Part shown: positions 9,290-22,102 of the stretch, in pieces
How positions within the stretch are numbered: the first letter of the stretch is position 1
How the letters are laid out: each line of letters begins with the position of its first letter
DNA from: Leptospira interrogans
GTDB taxonomy: Bacteria; Spirochaetota; Leptospiria; Leptospirales; Leptospiraceae
Length of the DNA: 64,000 nt
Direction of reading: 5' to 3'
NCBI RefSeq assembly: GCF_900156205.1
Contig: NZ_FTNA01000001.1
Span: 1 to 64,000 of the forward strand
Notes under the pieces: model-generated
Told to the model about the DNA's origin: nothing
Databases searched by the model: none
What the model saw: only the letters and a program-made list of their open reading frames with translations
Position numbers and translations under genes: made by a program

Positions 9290-10558
9290 ATGGGTGAATC
9301 CAATCAAAAGAAAGTAGTCGTTATAGGCGCGGGGTTTGGCGGTTTACAGGCCGTTAAAAAACTATCTCAAAATAACAATTTAGACATTACAGTAATCGAT
9401 AAAAAGAATCACCACCTATTTCAGCCGCTTCTGTATCAAGTGGCTACTGCAGTTTTAAGTCCAGCGGATATAGCGATTCCTACTCGTTCTTTGGTAGGAG
9501 AAAGTAAAAATGTGACTGTGGTTTTAGGGGAAGCAACTAAAATCGATCTCAAAACAAAAACGGTTTATTATCAAAACACTTCAACGAATTATGATTATCT
9601 AATATTATCTGCGGGTGCTAGGTCCAGTTATTTCGGAAATGATCATTGGGAAAAATACACGATTGGTCTCAAAAATTTAAAGGACGCATTAAAGATTCGT
9701 CATAAACTTTTGATTTCGTTTGAAAAAGCCGAGTTGTCCGGTGATCCGGAAGTGGTTAAGTCTCTTTTAAATTACGTGATTATAGGTGGTGGTCCAACTG
9801 GAGTGGAACTCGCGGGTTCTATCGCAGAACTTTCCCATCAAATTATTCGGGATGAATTTCATACGATTGACCCCGCCTTATCTAAGATAACTTTGATCGA
9901 AGCTTCTCCTAGATTACTGATGACCTTTGATCCTTCTTTAGGAGAGTTTACAAAAAAACGTTTAGAAAGAAGGGGAGTGGAGGTTTTGACCGGCACCAGA
10001 GTGATTGATATTAACGAACGAGGAGTTCAACTCGAAGGAAAAATGATTCCTACTCAAACAGTTATCTGGGCGGCGGGAGTTCAGGCCAATAGCATTGCGG
10101 CTACGTTAGACGTCACATTGGACCGAGGAGGTAGGGTGATCGTGGACGAGTTTTGCAACATCGAAGGTCACTCCGAAGTTTTTGTAATCGGGGACATCGC
10201 CAGTTATTCTAAAGGTTTAGAACGTCCATTGCCGGGAGTTTCTCCCGTTGCGATGCAACAGGGAAGATATGTCGCTTCTCTCATTCAAAACGATCTAAAA
10301 AATAAAAAACGAAAACCTTTTCATTATATAGACAAAGGTTCTATGGCTACGATCGGTAGAACGGACGCGGTCGCTCAGGTGGGAATTCTGAAAATGAAAG
10401 GTCTATTTGGTTGGTTGGCTTGGCTTTTTGTCCATTTGTTTTATCAGGTAGGATTTAAGAATAAGATTACGATTTTAATCACCTGGGTTTGGTCGTATAT
10501 TGCTTTTCGTGCAGAGGCAAGAGTAATTCAAGACGAGATCAGCGCGGATAACGATTGA
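9290..10558 (+). CDS. ndh: Type II NADH dehydrogenase (NDH-2)
   Basis: This single-subunit flavoprotein transfers electrons from NADH to quinone without pumping protons. The 422-residue sequence has an N-terminal FAD dinucleotide fold (VVIGAGFGGLQA, about 9-20), DKKNHHLFQPLLYQ, typical of NDH-2, a second NAD-binding fold IIGGGPTGVELAG, the VFVIGDIA motif, and a hydrophobic C-terminal region (GLFGWLAWLFVHLFYQ) that would anchor it to the inner membrane. It begins 29 bases after the phosphatase gene and ends against the next ORF, so it belongs to the same transcription unit. Confidence 0.93.
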   Translation: MGESNQKKVVVIGAGFGGLQAVKKLSQNNNLDITVIDKKNHHLFQPLLYQVATAVLSPADIAIPTRSLVGESKNVTVVLGEATKIDLKTKTVYYQNTSTNYDYLILSAGARSSYFGNDHWEKYTIGLKNLKDALKIRHKLLISFEKAELSGDPEVVKSLLNYVIIGGGPTGVELAGSIAELSHQIIRDEFHTIDPALSKITLIEASPRLLMTFDPSLGEFTKKRLERRGVEVLTGTRVIDINERGVQLEGKMIPTQTVIWAAGVQANSIAATLDVTLDRGGRVIVDEFCNIEGHSEVFVIGDIASYSKGLERPLPGVSPVAMQQGRYVASLIQNDLKNKKRKPFHYIDKGSMATIGRTDAVAQVGILKMKGLFGWLAWLFVHLFYQVGFKNKITILITWVWSYIAFRAEARVIQDEISADND

Positions 10559-10560
10559 AT

Positions 10561-11013
10561 ATGAAAATTAGATTCTTGGCGGCGATTGCTTTCTTGTGCG
10601 TTAGTCTTTTTTTGTCCTTTTATTTTTTGAAAAATACGGAATATATACCGAAAGATGCAATAGCCGTATCCAATCACTTTCTGCGATTGTTGATTACAAA
10701 AAAGCTTAAAGAGGCATACAGTTTAACGAACGAGAATGCGATTGTGGGAACTTCTTACGAAAGATTTCAAAAAAAAGTCGATCAAGAATTAGGGAATGGA
10801 GACGGGATGGGCAACTGTGACCTTTCAATTAAGTCTTATGGCCCGAAACAAACGTATGGAAACAGACTTAAGAGATATTGGAACCAAGATACTGTTGAGG
10901 TCGATCCACTCTATGTAGAATACTATCCTTGCGGACTTCCATTTCAAATTGTACTACATCTCAATCGAAATGGAGAATGGAAGATCGTTAATTTTCAGTC
11001 TCACGCTGATTAA
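10561..11013 (+). CDS. Hypothetical membrane-anchored protein
   Basis: The gene is not recognised. The 150-residue product starts MKIRFLAAIAFLCVSLFLSF, a signal anchor, followed by a soluble domain with SNHFLRLLITKKLKEAYSLT, a pattern seen in small NTF2-like/DUF4864-type extracytoplasmic proteins. It has two Cys (in GNCDLS and YPCGLP) that could pair. It begins right after the ndh stop codon, so it is cotranscribed. An in-frame TTG two codons earlier overlaps ndh by four bases and is an alternative start. Confidence 0.65.
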   Translation: MKIRFLAAIAFLCVSLFLSFYFLKNTEYIPKDAIAVSNHFLRLLITKKLKEAYSLTNENAIVGTSYERFQKKVDQELGNGDGMGNCDLSIKSYGPKQTYGNRLKRYWNQDTVEVDPLYVEYYPCGLPFQIVLHLNRNGEWKIVNFQSHAD

Positions 11014-11455
11014 AACTTTTGAATCAATAATAAAATCAAATTTTTTAATATTCTTTGTGAGGGGATTGGTCTGCTACGGTCGTCGATTCTTTATTTTGCG
11101 ATTTCGATTGATCGATTGTGATATAGAAGTATTTTTGCTGGGAAAAGTGTTTTTGATTCAGGGATCGAATGTTTCTCAGAACTTCAATCCACTCTCCAGA
11201 TAATTTTACGAACTGGGAATTCAACGGAAAAGGAATATGAACGATTCATTAACAAACGCGATCTTGAAAGGAGACGTTCCGGTGGTGGATTTGGTATCAA
11301 ATGCTTTATTAAATTAATATGATACGATATTGTGGGATAAGATGTCTATATCCTATCGATCAAAGATTGGATCGAAATTAAGATGGAGTGTCTTCTCCGA
11401 AAATTCTTATGGTAAAATGTTTTGTTGAAACAAACATAAATTCGAAAAAAAAGAT
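11014..11455. other. Intergenic region, possible gene remnant
   Basis: No gene of normal size is present. A 26-codon frame at 11237-11317 starts MNDSLTNAILKGDVPVVDL with AAAAGGA just upstream, and then stops. It reads like the N-terminus of a real protein and may be the stub of a degraded gene, but I cannot identify the parent. The rest shows no recognised repeat. Confidence 0.4.
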
Positions 11456-12064
11456 TTAAGGAATGCTTAAATACTCACAAAATCGTAATCCTTTTTTAGT
11501 TCGAATAAAAGTAAATTTCATCTGCGATCCCTCTTCTGAATTGAAAGTTGGTTTTTGAACCGTTACTAAAACAGCATAGACCTTTGTAGAATTAAACTCT
11601 TCTTTTGAGAGAATACAAGAACGATTGAATCGATCTGGAATTGGATCTTCCAAATCGATTTTATAGTTGTTTGGATTTAAGAGTTTTGTTTTTATCTCGG
11701 CATTTAAGAATAGGGGCTTGTCTTTTTCCAAAAAGGTATCAATTGATATATAGGAAAGATCGGAATACAATTTATCATAATTCGAATCCTGAAATTTCTC
11801 CAATCGGGATTCTTCTTCCGGAGTATTGGTCAAACATTCCGGACAATAAATGCAATTCGTAGAGAGCCTTTTTGTTTCTTTGAGATCGTCTGTAAGAATT
11901 GAATTTGCAAATTGGATCCATACTTTTTGTATCTCTGATTCGGTTTGATTTTTTGAATCGATAGAATCCGGAGTCTCATTCAGTTTTAGTTTATAAAATA
12001 TCGAAAGACCTGCGATTGAAATCATCAGCAAAAATAGAAGAATTTGGATTTTATATTTTTTCAT
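11456..12064 (-). CDS. Hypothetical membrane-anchored protein
   Basis: Not recognised. The 202-residue product has a single N-terminal membrane segment (ILLFLLMISIAGLSIFY) after a Lys-rich start, then an exported domain. A CIYCPEC cluster near residues 71-77 suggests a disulfide or metal site. The terminal region FTFIRTKKGLRFCEY is typical of small secreted folds. It is divergent from SDR 2 and has no operon partner. It could be a periplasmic protein or outer-leaflet anchored protein. Confidence 0.6.
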   Translation of the reverse strand: MKKYKIQILLFLLMISIAGLSIFYKLKLNETPDSIDSKNQTESEIQKVWIQFANSILTDDLKETKRLSTNCIYCPECLTNTPEEESRLEKFQDSNYDKLYSDLSYISIDTFLEKDKPLFLNAEIKTKLLNPNNYKIDLEDPIPDRFNRSCILSKEEFNSTKVYAVLVTVQKPTFNSEEGSQMKFTFIRTKKGLRFCEYLSIP

Positions 12065-12433
12065 AGTTTTTAGAAATTATTACTCAGACGCATGAATAGA
12101 ATACTTGTGTTAGATTGTTTCAAAAATTTGAATATTTTGATCCTGCTTTAAAATGCAAGTAAATCCCGAATTTGCGGTATTTTTAAATACCACTATTTTT
12201 TTCGTAAATTCAGCCGTTAATAACTTGGTACTATTTTCATGCGTCCGGGTAGTAAGAGCTAGGTTTTTTGAGTCGGTTAACGATTCTATAAAATAGATTT
12301 GTTTGAATTCCATCAAGCTTATATTTGATAAGTAGAATCTTTCCCATGATTCTGTTTTTCTTTTTTCAGTGAAAACAAGGGAAGTGTTTTATGCTTCTTT
12401 TCCCTTGAAAAAATTCTTGAATCCTTCTTTCTT
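12065..12433. other. Intergenic region with R2 element
   Basis: An R2 element fills 12080-12254. The sequence between it and SDR 2 contains an imperfect inverted repeat built on AAGGGAAG at 12380-12387 and TTCCCTTG at 12399-12406, possibly transcriptional control; this is weak. Confidence 0.5.
12080..12254. repeat. MITE-like element R2, copy b (~175 bp)
   Basis: The left end ACTCAGACGCATGAATAGAA and the right end CATGCGTCCGGGTAGTA form the terminal inverted repeat. The interior follows 5650-5825 with only scattered substitutions and small indels. A minus-strand open frame through it is incidental. Confidence 0.85.
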
Positions 12434-13258
<825 letters not shown>

Positions 13259-13267
13259 AAGGAAAGC

Positions 13268-13690
13268 ATGGAAACAAGAAGTATTGTTAAAGAATTTCAA
13301 TTTGATTATCCTCTTATGAGGGTTTGGAATGCGGTTACTGTAAATGAAGAATTAATTCACTGGCTTGCGGATAAGGTGACGGGGCGTCCTAAAGAAGGAG
13401 CTAACTTTGCTTGGACTTGGAGGCTCGGGATGGAAGGAGATCTTACGACTAACGGTATTTATAAAAAGATAATTCCTTTTAAAGAATTGATACTACTTTG
13501 GCAAGATCATCCTGCAGGAGAAATAGAATTAAAATTGGAATTTCATTCTTTAGGCGAAGATTCCTCTAAATTGGTAGTTACAAATTCAGGGTATCCGGTT
13601 GGAGATAAGTATGACGTATGGATAGAAGCTGCTTCTGAAGGTTGGGAAGAAGAGGGAAAACATTTGAGGGAGTATTTGAAAAAGTCTTGA
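13268..13690 (+). CDS. SRPBCC / AHSA1-domain protein
   Basis: The 140-residue protein has the START-like fold pattern of the AHSA1 subgroup: an initial strand (IVKEFQFDYPLMRVWNAVT), the LIHWLADKVTGRP region, and the C-terminal helix VWIEAASEGWEEEGKHLREYL. Members bind hydrophobic ligands or act as Hsp90 cochaperone-like proteins; no catalytic residues can be named. The ribosome-binding site AAGGAAAGC immediately precedes the ATG. It follows SDR 2 closely, consistent with a shared lipid-like substrate. Confidence 0.8.
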   Translation: METRSIVKEFQFDYPLMRVWNAVTVNEELIHWLADKVTGRPKEGANFAWTWRLGMEGDLTTNGIYKKIIPFKELILLWQDHPAGEIELKLEFHSLGEDSSKLVVTNSGYPVGDKYDVWIEAASEGWEEEGKHLREYLKKS

Positions 13691-13751
13691 ACGCCTAAGG
13701 CCTCTTAAAAGGATGGTAAAAAGAACCTATTAGGAAAGGTGATTTTTACCT

Positions 13752-14123
<372 letters not shown>

Positions 14124-14157
14124 TTTCATTTGACAGTCTTTCACTTTCTTAAAATCT

Positions 14158-14187
14158 GAGCCGGTATTTCCCACCGGCTCTTTTTTT
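14158..14187 (+). terminator. Intrinsic terminator
   Basis: A perfect 8-bp stem, GAGCCGGT / ACCGGCTC, with a 7-base loop is followed by seven T. It lies 35 bases after the stop of the GTG-start hypothetical gene and would end the unit beginning at SDR 2. Confidence 0.92.
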
Positions 14188-14449
14188 GTGATTTGTTTCA
14201 AATTCCAATTTATTTTTTGTCGGAACTGATCATGCGAAATCAAATGTCATCTTGCTTTGCAGAACACGCTGTTGTATGTTTGCTGGACTGAGAGAAAATG
14301 ATTGAATAGGTTTGGGATTTTACAGTTGAATACAATTTTTATGTGAGTTCCCACGTTTTAAAAATAAAATCCTATGTAGTAGTTTCTATGATGAGTTTTA
14401 AAAAAGTTTTTAGTTGCAAAAAGTATAATCTTATAACCGGGAGAATTCC
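14188..14449. other. Intergenic region upstream of DUF1574 gene
   Basis: It contains a TGAGTTCCCACG word at 14343-14354 and a decayed GTAGTAGTTTCTA word at 14376-14388, outliers of the TAGTTCCCACA repeat family. No gene is seen. Confidence 0.5.
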
Positions 14450-15520
14450 TTGAAATCAAAACCGTTTCTTTGGTACCCAGTTCTTTTGTTTTTTGCGATT
14501 TTTTTATTCGACAAACTTTTCTTTTTAGACCAAGTCCGGGATTACGTAAAACAAGAATTCACTTATATCTATTACGACGTCAAAAAAGAACTTCTCAAAG
14601 AGATCGTTTTCAAATACGGTCCCGACGGAGAATATACTAGAAACCCCGAAAAAAAGAAAAAGCTAATGATCCTTATGGGATCTTCTAGAATGCTCTACTT
14701 TCAAAATTCAGATCTTTTGGCGTTTTATCCGGATTGGGATATTTATAATCTTTCTTCTGCGGTTACTACCCCGGCTTATTATTTATACTTTTTGGAAAAA
14801 CTGATAAAAAACGGTGGAGTTCACCCCGATCTGATCGTGATCGAAACGGATCCATTTCAGTTTAATAAAAACAGTACTACATTCAAAAAAGCGAATTTAG
14901 CAAATAGTTTTGATCCTATCTTCATTCTAAAATATGCATGGACTTTTGGAAAAGAAAACGTAAATTATTACTTTGCGAATTTTCTTTTCGGAGTGAGTTA
15001 TAACAAACCCTATATCGGCAACGTAATCAAACGTTTTAAGAATGAAAATTCTGCGATGGGTGAATTGTTAAAAACGATGACGATTGCCACTCTAAAATCT
15101 GATAAGGGAAATGCAATTTCTCCGGCGGGCGCTTATGTGGAAAAAGACTTTGGTAAAATTCAAGAGTCTGCCCGTAAAACGATCGGTTGGATCTATCCTT
15201 CTTACACCCCTTCGGAGATGCAGTATGAATTCTATAAGAAAATTTTTATACTACAAAGAGAAGAAAATCTAAAAATCTTATTCGTAAGACCTGGAGTTTC
15301 TCCTCCTATGGAAAAAGTTTTGGACGAGTTAAAAATTCCAGAAACTTGGTCACAAAAAATAAAACCAATTCATGACGATTGGAAAATTCCTTTGATCGAT
15401 ATGAGTAAAGATCCTTATTATGCCTGTAATTCTTATGCGGATAGTGGACATATTTCTTTGGATTGTTATCGTCCTTTTATCCGATTTATTTTGCTTCATT
15501 ATTATTTAGATCCAAAATAA
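14450..15520 (+). CDS. DUF1574-type protein, SGNH-hydrolase-like
   Basis: The 356-residue product has one N-terminal membrane anchor ([20 protein letters not shown]). The soluble domain carries [10 protein letters not shown] (about residues 76-85), like the GxS block of SGNH/AlgJ-DltD-type esterases, and a late DSGH (about 331-334), which fits the Asp-His pair. I recall this architecture as DUF1574, a family largely confined to Leptospira with many paralogues. A role in O-acyl transfer on surface polysaccharide is inference from the fold. TTG is the start, with GGGAGAA six bases upstream. Confidence 0.75.
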   Translation: MKSKPFLWYPVLLFFAIFLFDKLFFLDQVRDYVKQEFTYIYYDVKKELLKEIVFKYGPDGEYTRNPEKKKKLMILMGSSRMLYFQNSDLLAFYPDWDIYNLSSAVTTPAYYLYFLEKLIKNGGVHPDLIVIETDPFQFNKNSTTFKKANLANSFDPIFILKYAWTFGKENVNYYFANFLFGVSYNKPYIGNVIKRFKNENSAMGELLKTMTIATLKSDKGNAISPAGAYVEKDFGKIQESARKTIGWIYPSYTPSEMQYEFYKKIFILQREENLKILFVRPGVSPPMEKVLDELKIPETWSQKIKPIHDDWKIPLIDMSKDPYYACNSYADSGHISLDCYRPFIRFILLHYYLDPK

Positions 15521-16772
15521 AAATCAATTTTCTCAAAGTTTGAACCACGACGAATTCAATCTTGTTGTAATATAATTTTCTGCTCAATTGATTGAAAACT
15601 ATAAAAATAAATTATGTTTTTCTTAAATACTTAACGTGAGTTCTGGATAAGGTGATGAGAAATTTTTTAAAAACATGAGTTCCTATTTGCAGAAATGAAT
15701 TTGCCGAGCATAGTTGTTGCTGGATCGTGCTAAGTTAAAAGAGAAAAGTTTTGTTGAGTTCAGGAGTCAGTCGTTATATTAAATTTTGATTCTCCAAGAT
15801 TCTCTTTCTCTAAATTCATATGATTAAAGTATAAACTATTAAATAACATGGGTTCTGCGTAAGGAATTCGTTTTATAAAAACCTGATTTTTCTATAAAAA
15901 TAAATGTTTAAAAATTTGTAATATGACTTAATCTGTGGGAACTCTCACAAATTTATATTTTAACGTAATCAGGACGTGAAAACTCTGTTTTCTCTTAAAG
16001 TCAATTTTTTCGTAAAAAAATAGATGTGGGAACTACCACAAATCGTGGATTTGCAGTTGGACTTTGTAAATTGTGGGAACTACTATGAAATACAAAAGAA
16101 TCATCGTCTAATCCGATTTTTGCACAAAACCGTTGTTTTAGGGTCATCATCAAAATTTAAATTCGTTTTAACGCGAGTTCAGTTGAGAAAAACTTTTTTA
16201 AAAGTATGAGTTCCCACAAATTTAGAAATTGTTTATAAAATCGTGGATTTGCAGTAGTTCCTACAGAAACAGTTGCTTGGAAACCGTTTATCATTTTGTA
16301 ATTATTCTTTTTTTAGAATTTGATTTTGTAATACTCACATCCCACATCATTTTACAGACGAACCTAAATTTTGTAATAGTTCCCACGCTTGAATACGACA
16401 GATTCAATTATTATAAACTTCTATTTTATAAATTGTAATAGTTCCCACATTCTAAGATTGTTTTGGATAATCCATCTGATTTCTCAAATTCAGGCAGTAT
16501 AAATTCTAAAGGAAATGGGTGGAGTTCCTACCTTTAAGGAATCGATCTGTAAAATTCAGATTTTTTTCAGAAAAATGAATCATAGGTTCCTTATGCCCTT
16601 GCCCATATTAGGATAGGTGGAATTCTACATTTTCGTAAAAATGTACGATTTTTTTTGTAAGTCGTTTATAGTTCTTATAGGCAAATCACTTTCATTTGTG
16701 ATTTCGGATTTTCTTGACTTTTGAATTCTATTCTTTTACGTTTGTGGGAAGTTTTCAAACTTTTAAGGAATA
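15521..16772. repeat. Repeat-rich intergenic region (TAGTTCCCACA array, R6 copy 1)
   Basis: No gene is seen. Words of the form TGTGGGAACT or its complement occur near 15937, 16025, 16072, 16206, 16252, 16374, 16435 and 16514, in both orientations and 40-120 bases apart. The stretch 16198-16450 is a composite repeat: its blocks (including CATCATTTTACAGACGAACC and ATTATAAACTTCTATTTTAT) recur at 19213-19385 and, reversed, at 38347-38460. Short open frames here are artefacts of the repeats. Confidence 0.8.
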
Positions 16773-18095
<1,323 letters not shown>

Positions 18096-18106
18096 TCTAT
18101 ACGTTA

Positions 18107-18153
18107 GCTTAGAAAACGTCTTATTTTTTTAGTTCAAAAAGCGTTTTCTAAGC
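18107..18153 (+). terminator. Hairpin downstream of MORN protein
   Basis: A perfect 12-bp inverted repeat, GCTTAGAAAACG (18107-18118) and CGTTTTCTAAGC (18142-18153), is separated by 23 bases. It starts 11 bases after the MORN gene stop. There is no T run after the stem, so it may be a processing or stability hairpin rather than a classic terminator. Confidence 0.6.
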
Positions 18154-18282
18154 GGCTGTTCTTGCTGTGTTTGATATTTGAGAGGATAATTGTTTTATTC
18201 GAGAGTTTGTATATTCATATTTGATTATATGATTTCGATTTTTATCAAAAAATAAAATTCAATCTAAAAGCTGGTCTCGAAA

Positions 18283-18412
18283 CCTCAAAGAATTTATGAG
18301 ATAATTCTTTAGAAATTTTGAATCAAGTGCAGTAGTTCCTACAAATTAGGTTTCATTTGGCAATTTGCAAACTTTCGAGCAGTTCTAATCTCGTTAAATT
18401 TTCGTAGTAGTT
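18283..18412. repeat. Dispersed repeat R5, copy 1
   Basis: The block from AACCTCAAAGAATTTATGAG through CAGTAGTTCCTACAAATTAG to TCTAATCTCGTTAAATTTT matches 58889-59026 in the same orientation and 36718-36868 in reverse. Two TAGTTCC(C/T)AC words about 75 bases apart lie inside. Confidence 0.78.
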
Positions 18413-18444
18413 CCCACCCCACAACGCGATTCATAGAGAGCGTT

Positions 18445-18622
18445 GTGCTGAGTTTCCCTATTTTGGGTGGGGTGGTAAGGTTCGGAAAATTTTTCTCTAT
18501 TAGAAAAACATACTTTTTGCAAATAAAAAGACTCATTCTTGTCGGAACACTTGAAAAATGTGCGTTTTTAATCCTTCTCATTCTAAAATTCTATTAACTT
18601 GTGGGTAAGGTGATCGCTCTCG
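18445..18622. repeat. Dispersed repeat R3, copy 2
   Basis: It matches window positions 1-115 with a few substitutions and continues with TCATTCTAAAATTCTATTAA and ACTTGTGGGTAAGGTGAT, which pair with the reverse copy at 46965-47123. Confidence 0.82.
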
Positions 18623-19212
18623 ACGGGTCGCGTTTTAGGGCCGCTCGGGTAACTTAACAACACCTCCCTAAACTCAATGCATCGTTTCTATGGTCACTCT
18701 GCAGGATTTTTGGGACAGATCTTAGCGTAAGACTTGAGCTTTATCGTAAAAAGTTGGTGTGGGAACTCACACGAAAATTATGCGGGTGCTCTAAATGTAG
18801 TAGTTTCTACTTTCTTAGATAATATGTTGAGCTTCTTTAATATTTTTAAATCAATTTTTATTTAAGCGTTCGTTTTACATTTATCGTTAAAATTTTCAAT
18901 AAAAACTGTGGTAGTTCCCACAGAAATTCATCGCATGGTTTGACTTTTGAGTATTAAAGTTTCTGTATGAGTTCCCACATTTTCGTAAAACTAAAGAGTC
19001 TTGGAACTCGATGGGAAGGGCCCTTAGGAAGGGGTCGTAAAACCGCGATTTTATGTGAGAATCGAATGATGATTCTTTTTGGATTTAATAAAAAATGAGT
19101 TTGTATAAAAAAAGTAAAAATGTCGTTACGTGTTAAGAGTTACAATTTCTAAGTTTTGTAAAAGTGTCCACGCTACTCGTTTAAATAACATGAGTTCGGT
19201 GGTTGAAAAATT

Positions 19213-19385
19213 TTTCTAAAAGTATGAGTTCCTACAATTTTAGAATTTGTTCATAAAATCGTGATTTGAAGTAGTTCCTACATTATTTTACAGATAAACC
19301 TAAGTTTTGTAGTAGTTCCTACACTTGAATACTACAGATTCAATTGTTATAAACTTCTATTCTATAAATTGTGGTAGTTCCCACA
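19213..19385. repeat. Composite repeat R6, copy 2
   Basis: Four TAGTTCCTACA/TAGTTCCCACA words are separated by 40-65 bases. The intervening blocks (for example ATTGTTATAAACTTCTATTC) match those at 16198-16450 and the reverse copy at 38347-38460. The left block (TTAGAATTTGTTCATAAAAT) also recurs at 55478-55535. Confidence 0.8.
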
Positions 19386-19516
19386 TTTAAAGAATTGATC
19401 TGTAAAATTCAGATTCTAACTTTTTTCAGAATCATGAGTTCCTTAGGCCGAACTCACATTAAACAAAAACCGGATTTAGGAGCGAACGTTTTTTTAAAAC
19501 TTACCGATAATGTCGT

Positions 19517-20131
19517 ATGAGCACTGAAAATTCTACTCGATCCTTTTGGAAACGAGACTTGGTGATTTTTATTCCCACGGCGATTTTGTTTTTTATTTTG
19601 GGTTTTTACTTAAAAAATTGTGGTTCAGGGATTCAAAGAACCGCAAAGGTGACGTATAACGGATCTTTTACGCAAGGTGTATTAGTTTCTATAGATTCTA
19701 AGATTTTAAAAATCACAGAACCCGATCAGGAAATTCAGACGGATCTAATCGAAAAAATAGAATTTATAGCCGAAGAAAAATCTTCTGATTCCACCGAACT
19801 TTCCGCAAACGATAAATTATTTGTAGGCACGTATCAATTGAACGTTGGCCCTCACAAAGGAACCCTTCAATTTTTTGGTGGAAAAAATGGAAGGCTCTAC
19901 GGAGTTCTAAAATTCTCAAATTGGGGAAAGGGGAAATCAGAATTTTTGAGTGGGGTATTTACAAAAGGAAATCAAATCCAATTTGTCCGTTCTTGTGTAG
20001 GTATAAAATGTTCCGAGATAGGTAGCAACGTTCCATTTTCTCAAAAATACATAGGGGTTTTAGAAGGTAGATCGATTTCAGGCACCTACCGAGGTAATAA
20101 TAGTTCCGGTAATTGGGATGCAAAAAGATAG
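19517..20131 (+). CDS. Hypothetical membrane-anchored protein
   Basis: Not recognised. The 204-residue product has one N-terminal membrane segment ([17 protein letters not shown]) and an exported region rich in beta-type sequence and Gly ([20 protein letters not shown]). Two Cys in [10 protein letters not shown] are likely to pair. It is on the same strand as moxR and 150 bases upstream but has no overlap with it, so membership of the bat operon is uncertain. Confidence 0.6.
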   Translation: MSTENSTRSFWKRDLVIFIPTAILFFILGFYLKNCGSGIQRTAKVTYNGSFTQGVLVSIDSKILKITEPDQEIQTDLIEKIEFIAEEKSSDSTELSANDKLFVGTYQLNVGPHKGTLQFFGGKNGRLYGVLKFSNWGKGKSEFLSGVFTKGNQIQFVRSCVGIKCSEIGSNVPFSQKYIGVLEGRSISGTYRGNNSSGNWDAKR

Positions 20132-20281
20132 GCAGAAGATAGTCTAACTATTTTCTGTTACATCTCATTTTTTATATGTAGTTTTCTTTGATTGTTTTTA
20201 AAAAAAAGGAAAGCGGTTTGTAAAGTTTTGTGTCCTTTGAATTCGCTTGAAGCGAATGATAGGTTGTCGAATTCTTACCTT

Positions 20282-21265
20282 ATGGAAAAAGAAACACTGG
20301 AAGACTTAGAGTTTGCCAGGATCAAACTGGAAACTCTCAAACAAGAACTGGGAAAAGAAATTACAGGACAAGACGAAGTTATTCGAAACGTATTGGTTTG
20401 TCTGATCTGTCAAGGTCATGTACTTTTAGAAGGGATGCCCGGGCTTGCAAAAACACTACTTGCAAGGTCACTTGCAAGTGCGCTGGATTTAAACTTTAAA
20501 AGAATTCAATTTACACCTGATCTTTTACCAGCCGATCTCGTCGGAACAGTAGTATTTAATCCAAAAACCACAGAATTTGAAACTAGAAAGGGACCAGTGT
20601 TTACCGGAGTTTTACTCGCGGACGAAATTAATAGAGCTCCGGCTAAGGTTCAGTCTGCTCTTCTAGAAAGTATGGAAGAAAAGACCGTTACGATTGGAGA
20701 CAAAACCTATAAACTAGACAAACCGTTTTTAGTAATCGCAACTCAAAATCCAATCGATCAGGACGGAACTTATCCTCTTCCCGAAGCTCAGATGGACCGA
20801 TTTTTGATGAAGATCAACGTAGATTACCCAACTTTGGAAGAGGAAGTTTCCATTTTGGATCAACACGGAAAAATAAGTTCGGCAAACGGAAAGATTAAAA
20901 AAACCGTTTCTTCCTCTGAAATTTTACGACTATCTTCTATGCTCGACGAAGTATTTATCGAAGAAAAAATCAAATCCTATATTGTACGATTGGTTCGAAA
21001 TACAAGACCAGAAGAAAGAACCATTCCGGAACTCATTCCGTATATCCGACACGGAGCTTCTCCGAGAGCTTCTTTAAGTATATTAAAAAGTTCTAAAGCA
21101 AATGCTCTTTTGAGTGGTAGGACATACGTAACTCCGGAAGACGTAAAAACGTCTCTTGTGGAAATATTAAGACATAGAATACTGCTTACCTTTGAGGCAA
21201 TTTCGGAAGAATTGAACGTAGAATCTTTGATCCGAACTGTTGTGGAGGCAACTCCGGTTCCTTAG
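20282..21265 (+). CDS. MoxR-family AAA+ ATPase
   Basis: MoxR ATPases act as chaperones with von Willebrand factor A proteins. The 327-residue product has Walker A GMPGLAKT (51-58), Walker [11 protein letters not shown] (about 114-123), sensor [21 protein letters not shown] and the C-terminal lid. The ATG at 20282 gives the family-standard N-terminus; a TTG at 20192 in frame would add 30 residues without homology character. The next gene, encoding a DUF58 protein, starts six bases after the stop, so it is the first gene of the bat operon. Confidence 0.92.
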   Translation: MEKETLEDLEFARIKLETLKQELGKEITGQDEVIRNVLVCLICQGHVLLEGMPGLAKTLLARSLASALDLNFKRIQFTPDLLPADLVGTVVFNPKTTEFETRKGPVFTGVLLADEINRAPAKVQSALLESMEEKTVTIGDKTYKLDKPFLVIATQNPIDQDGTYPLPEAQMDRFLMKINVDYPTLEEEVSILDQHGKISSANGKIKKTVSSSEILRLSSMLDEVFIEEKIKSYIVRLVRNTRPEERTIPELIPYIRHGASPRASLSILKSSKANALLSGRTYVTPEDVKTSLVEILRHRILLTFEAISEELNVESLIRTVVEATPVP

Positions 21266-21271
21266 TTTTGT

Positions 21272-22102
21272 ATGATCCGTAAAGAATTCTTATCAATTTT
21301 ATCAAATCTGGAGTTGGAACGTAAATCCCGTTCTTTTAAAGTAAAGGCTGGAAATGCGGAAAGTTCCAAACGAGGAAGAGGGCTGGATTTTAAAGATGTA
21401 AGACTCTATGATTTTGGAGACGATACAAGGCTGATCGATTGGAACGTAACTTCTCGTTTTGGAGAATTGTATGTAAGGGAATTCTACGAAGAAAAAGAAA
21501 GGCAAGCCATCGTTTTTTACGATATATCTTCTTCTATGGAATGGGGCTCAGGAGAATTTTCTAGAGCAGAAAATGCCTTTCAGGTTTTAGCTCTTATCTC
21601 TTTACTTTATGTACAAAAAGGAAATCGAGTTAAGATCGTTCTCTATTGTGATCGGGTGGAATGGGAAACCGATTTTTTACGCTCCAGAAACGAACTGCTT
21701 CCGGTATTACGAAAAATCTCTTCTAAGGAATTGATTCCTAGAAAGTCAGAACCTCTTTTGCCATTTCGGTATTTAAAAAATAGAGTTCATAGATACGCGG
21801 ACGTATTTTTGTTAAGTGATTTTATAGGAATCCGCGGTTTAAAAAAATATTCCAGTCTTAAAAAAAATTATTCTCTTCACGCAATTCGTTTTAGGGATCC
21901 TTTGGAAATAAATCCTCCTAAATCACTATTATCTTTTTTTTATATTAGAGATCCGGAAGAATCCAACGGTGGCCTTTTGGGAAAAAGTCTTTCTCCGGAA
22001 TTTGAATTAAAATCGTTACATTCTTTTTTTCAAACTTCTCTCTTAAATCTGACAGAATACGAATTAAAAACTAAGGATTTGGTTCGGTATTTTTCGAAAT
22101 GA
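21272..22102 (+). CDS. DUF58 domain protein (VWA-like)
   Basis: The 276-residue cytosolic protein carries the DUF58 signature [17 protein letters not shown] (35-51), then LIDWNVTSR, and an MIDAS-like DISSS (84-88). DUF58 proteins are coded next to MoxR in most bacteria and are thought to be the MoxR client or adaptor. The stop overlaps the next start by four bases. Function in the Bat complex is inference from conserved context. Confidence 0.88.
   Translation: MIRKEFLSILSNLELERKSRSFKVKAGNAESSKRGRGLDFKDVRLYDFGDDTRLIDWNVTSRFGELYVREFYEEKERQAIVFYDISSSMEWGSGEFSRAENAFQVLALISLLYVQKGNRVKIVLYCDRVEWETDFLRSRNELLPVLRKISSKELIPRKSEPLLPFRYLKNRVHRYADVFLLSDFIGIRGLKKYSSLKKNYSLHAIRFRDPLEINPPKSLLSFFYIRDPEESNGGLLGKSLSPEFELKSLHSFFQTSLLNLTEYELKTKDLVRYFSK

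Larger units (their letters stand above)
18096..19516. other. 1.4-kb gene-free, repeat-rich region
   Basis: Besides the hairpin at its left end it holds an R5 copy (18283-18412), an R3 copy (18445-18622), and TAGTTCCCACA-type words near 18757, 18797, 18907, 18965, 19222, 19270, 19310 and 19375, ending in an R6 composite at 19213-19385. No coding sequence can be supported. Confidence 0.75.

Noticed and set aside
10949..11203. 84-codon ORF overlapping the end of the gene after ndh
   Set aside because: It is out of frame with the real gene for its first 65 bases and the remainder has no protein-like pattern or start signal.
12110..12316. 68-codon minus-strand ORF
   Set aside because: It runs through the R2 element and has no counterpart of the same frame in the other R2 copy.
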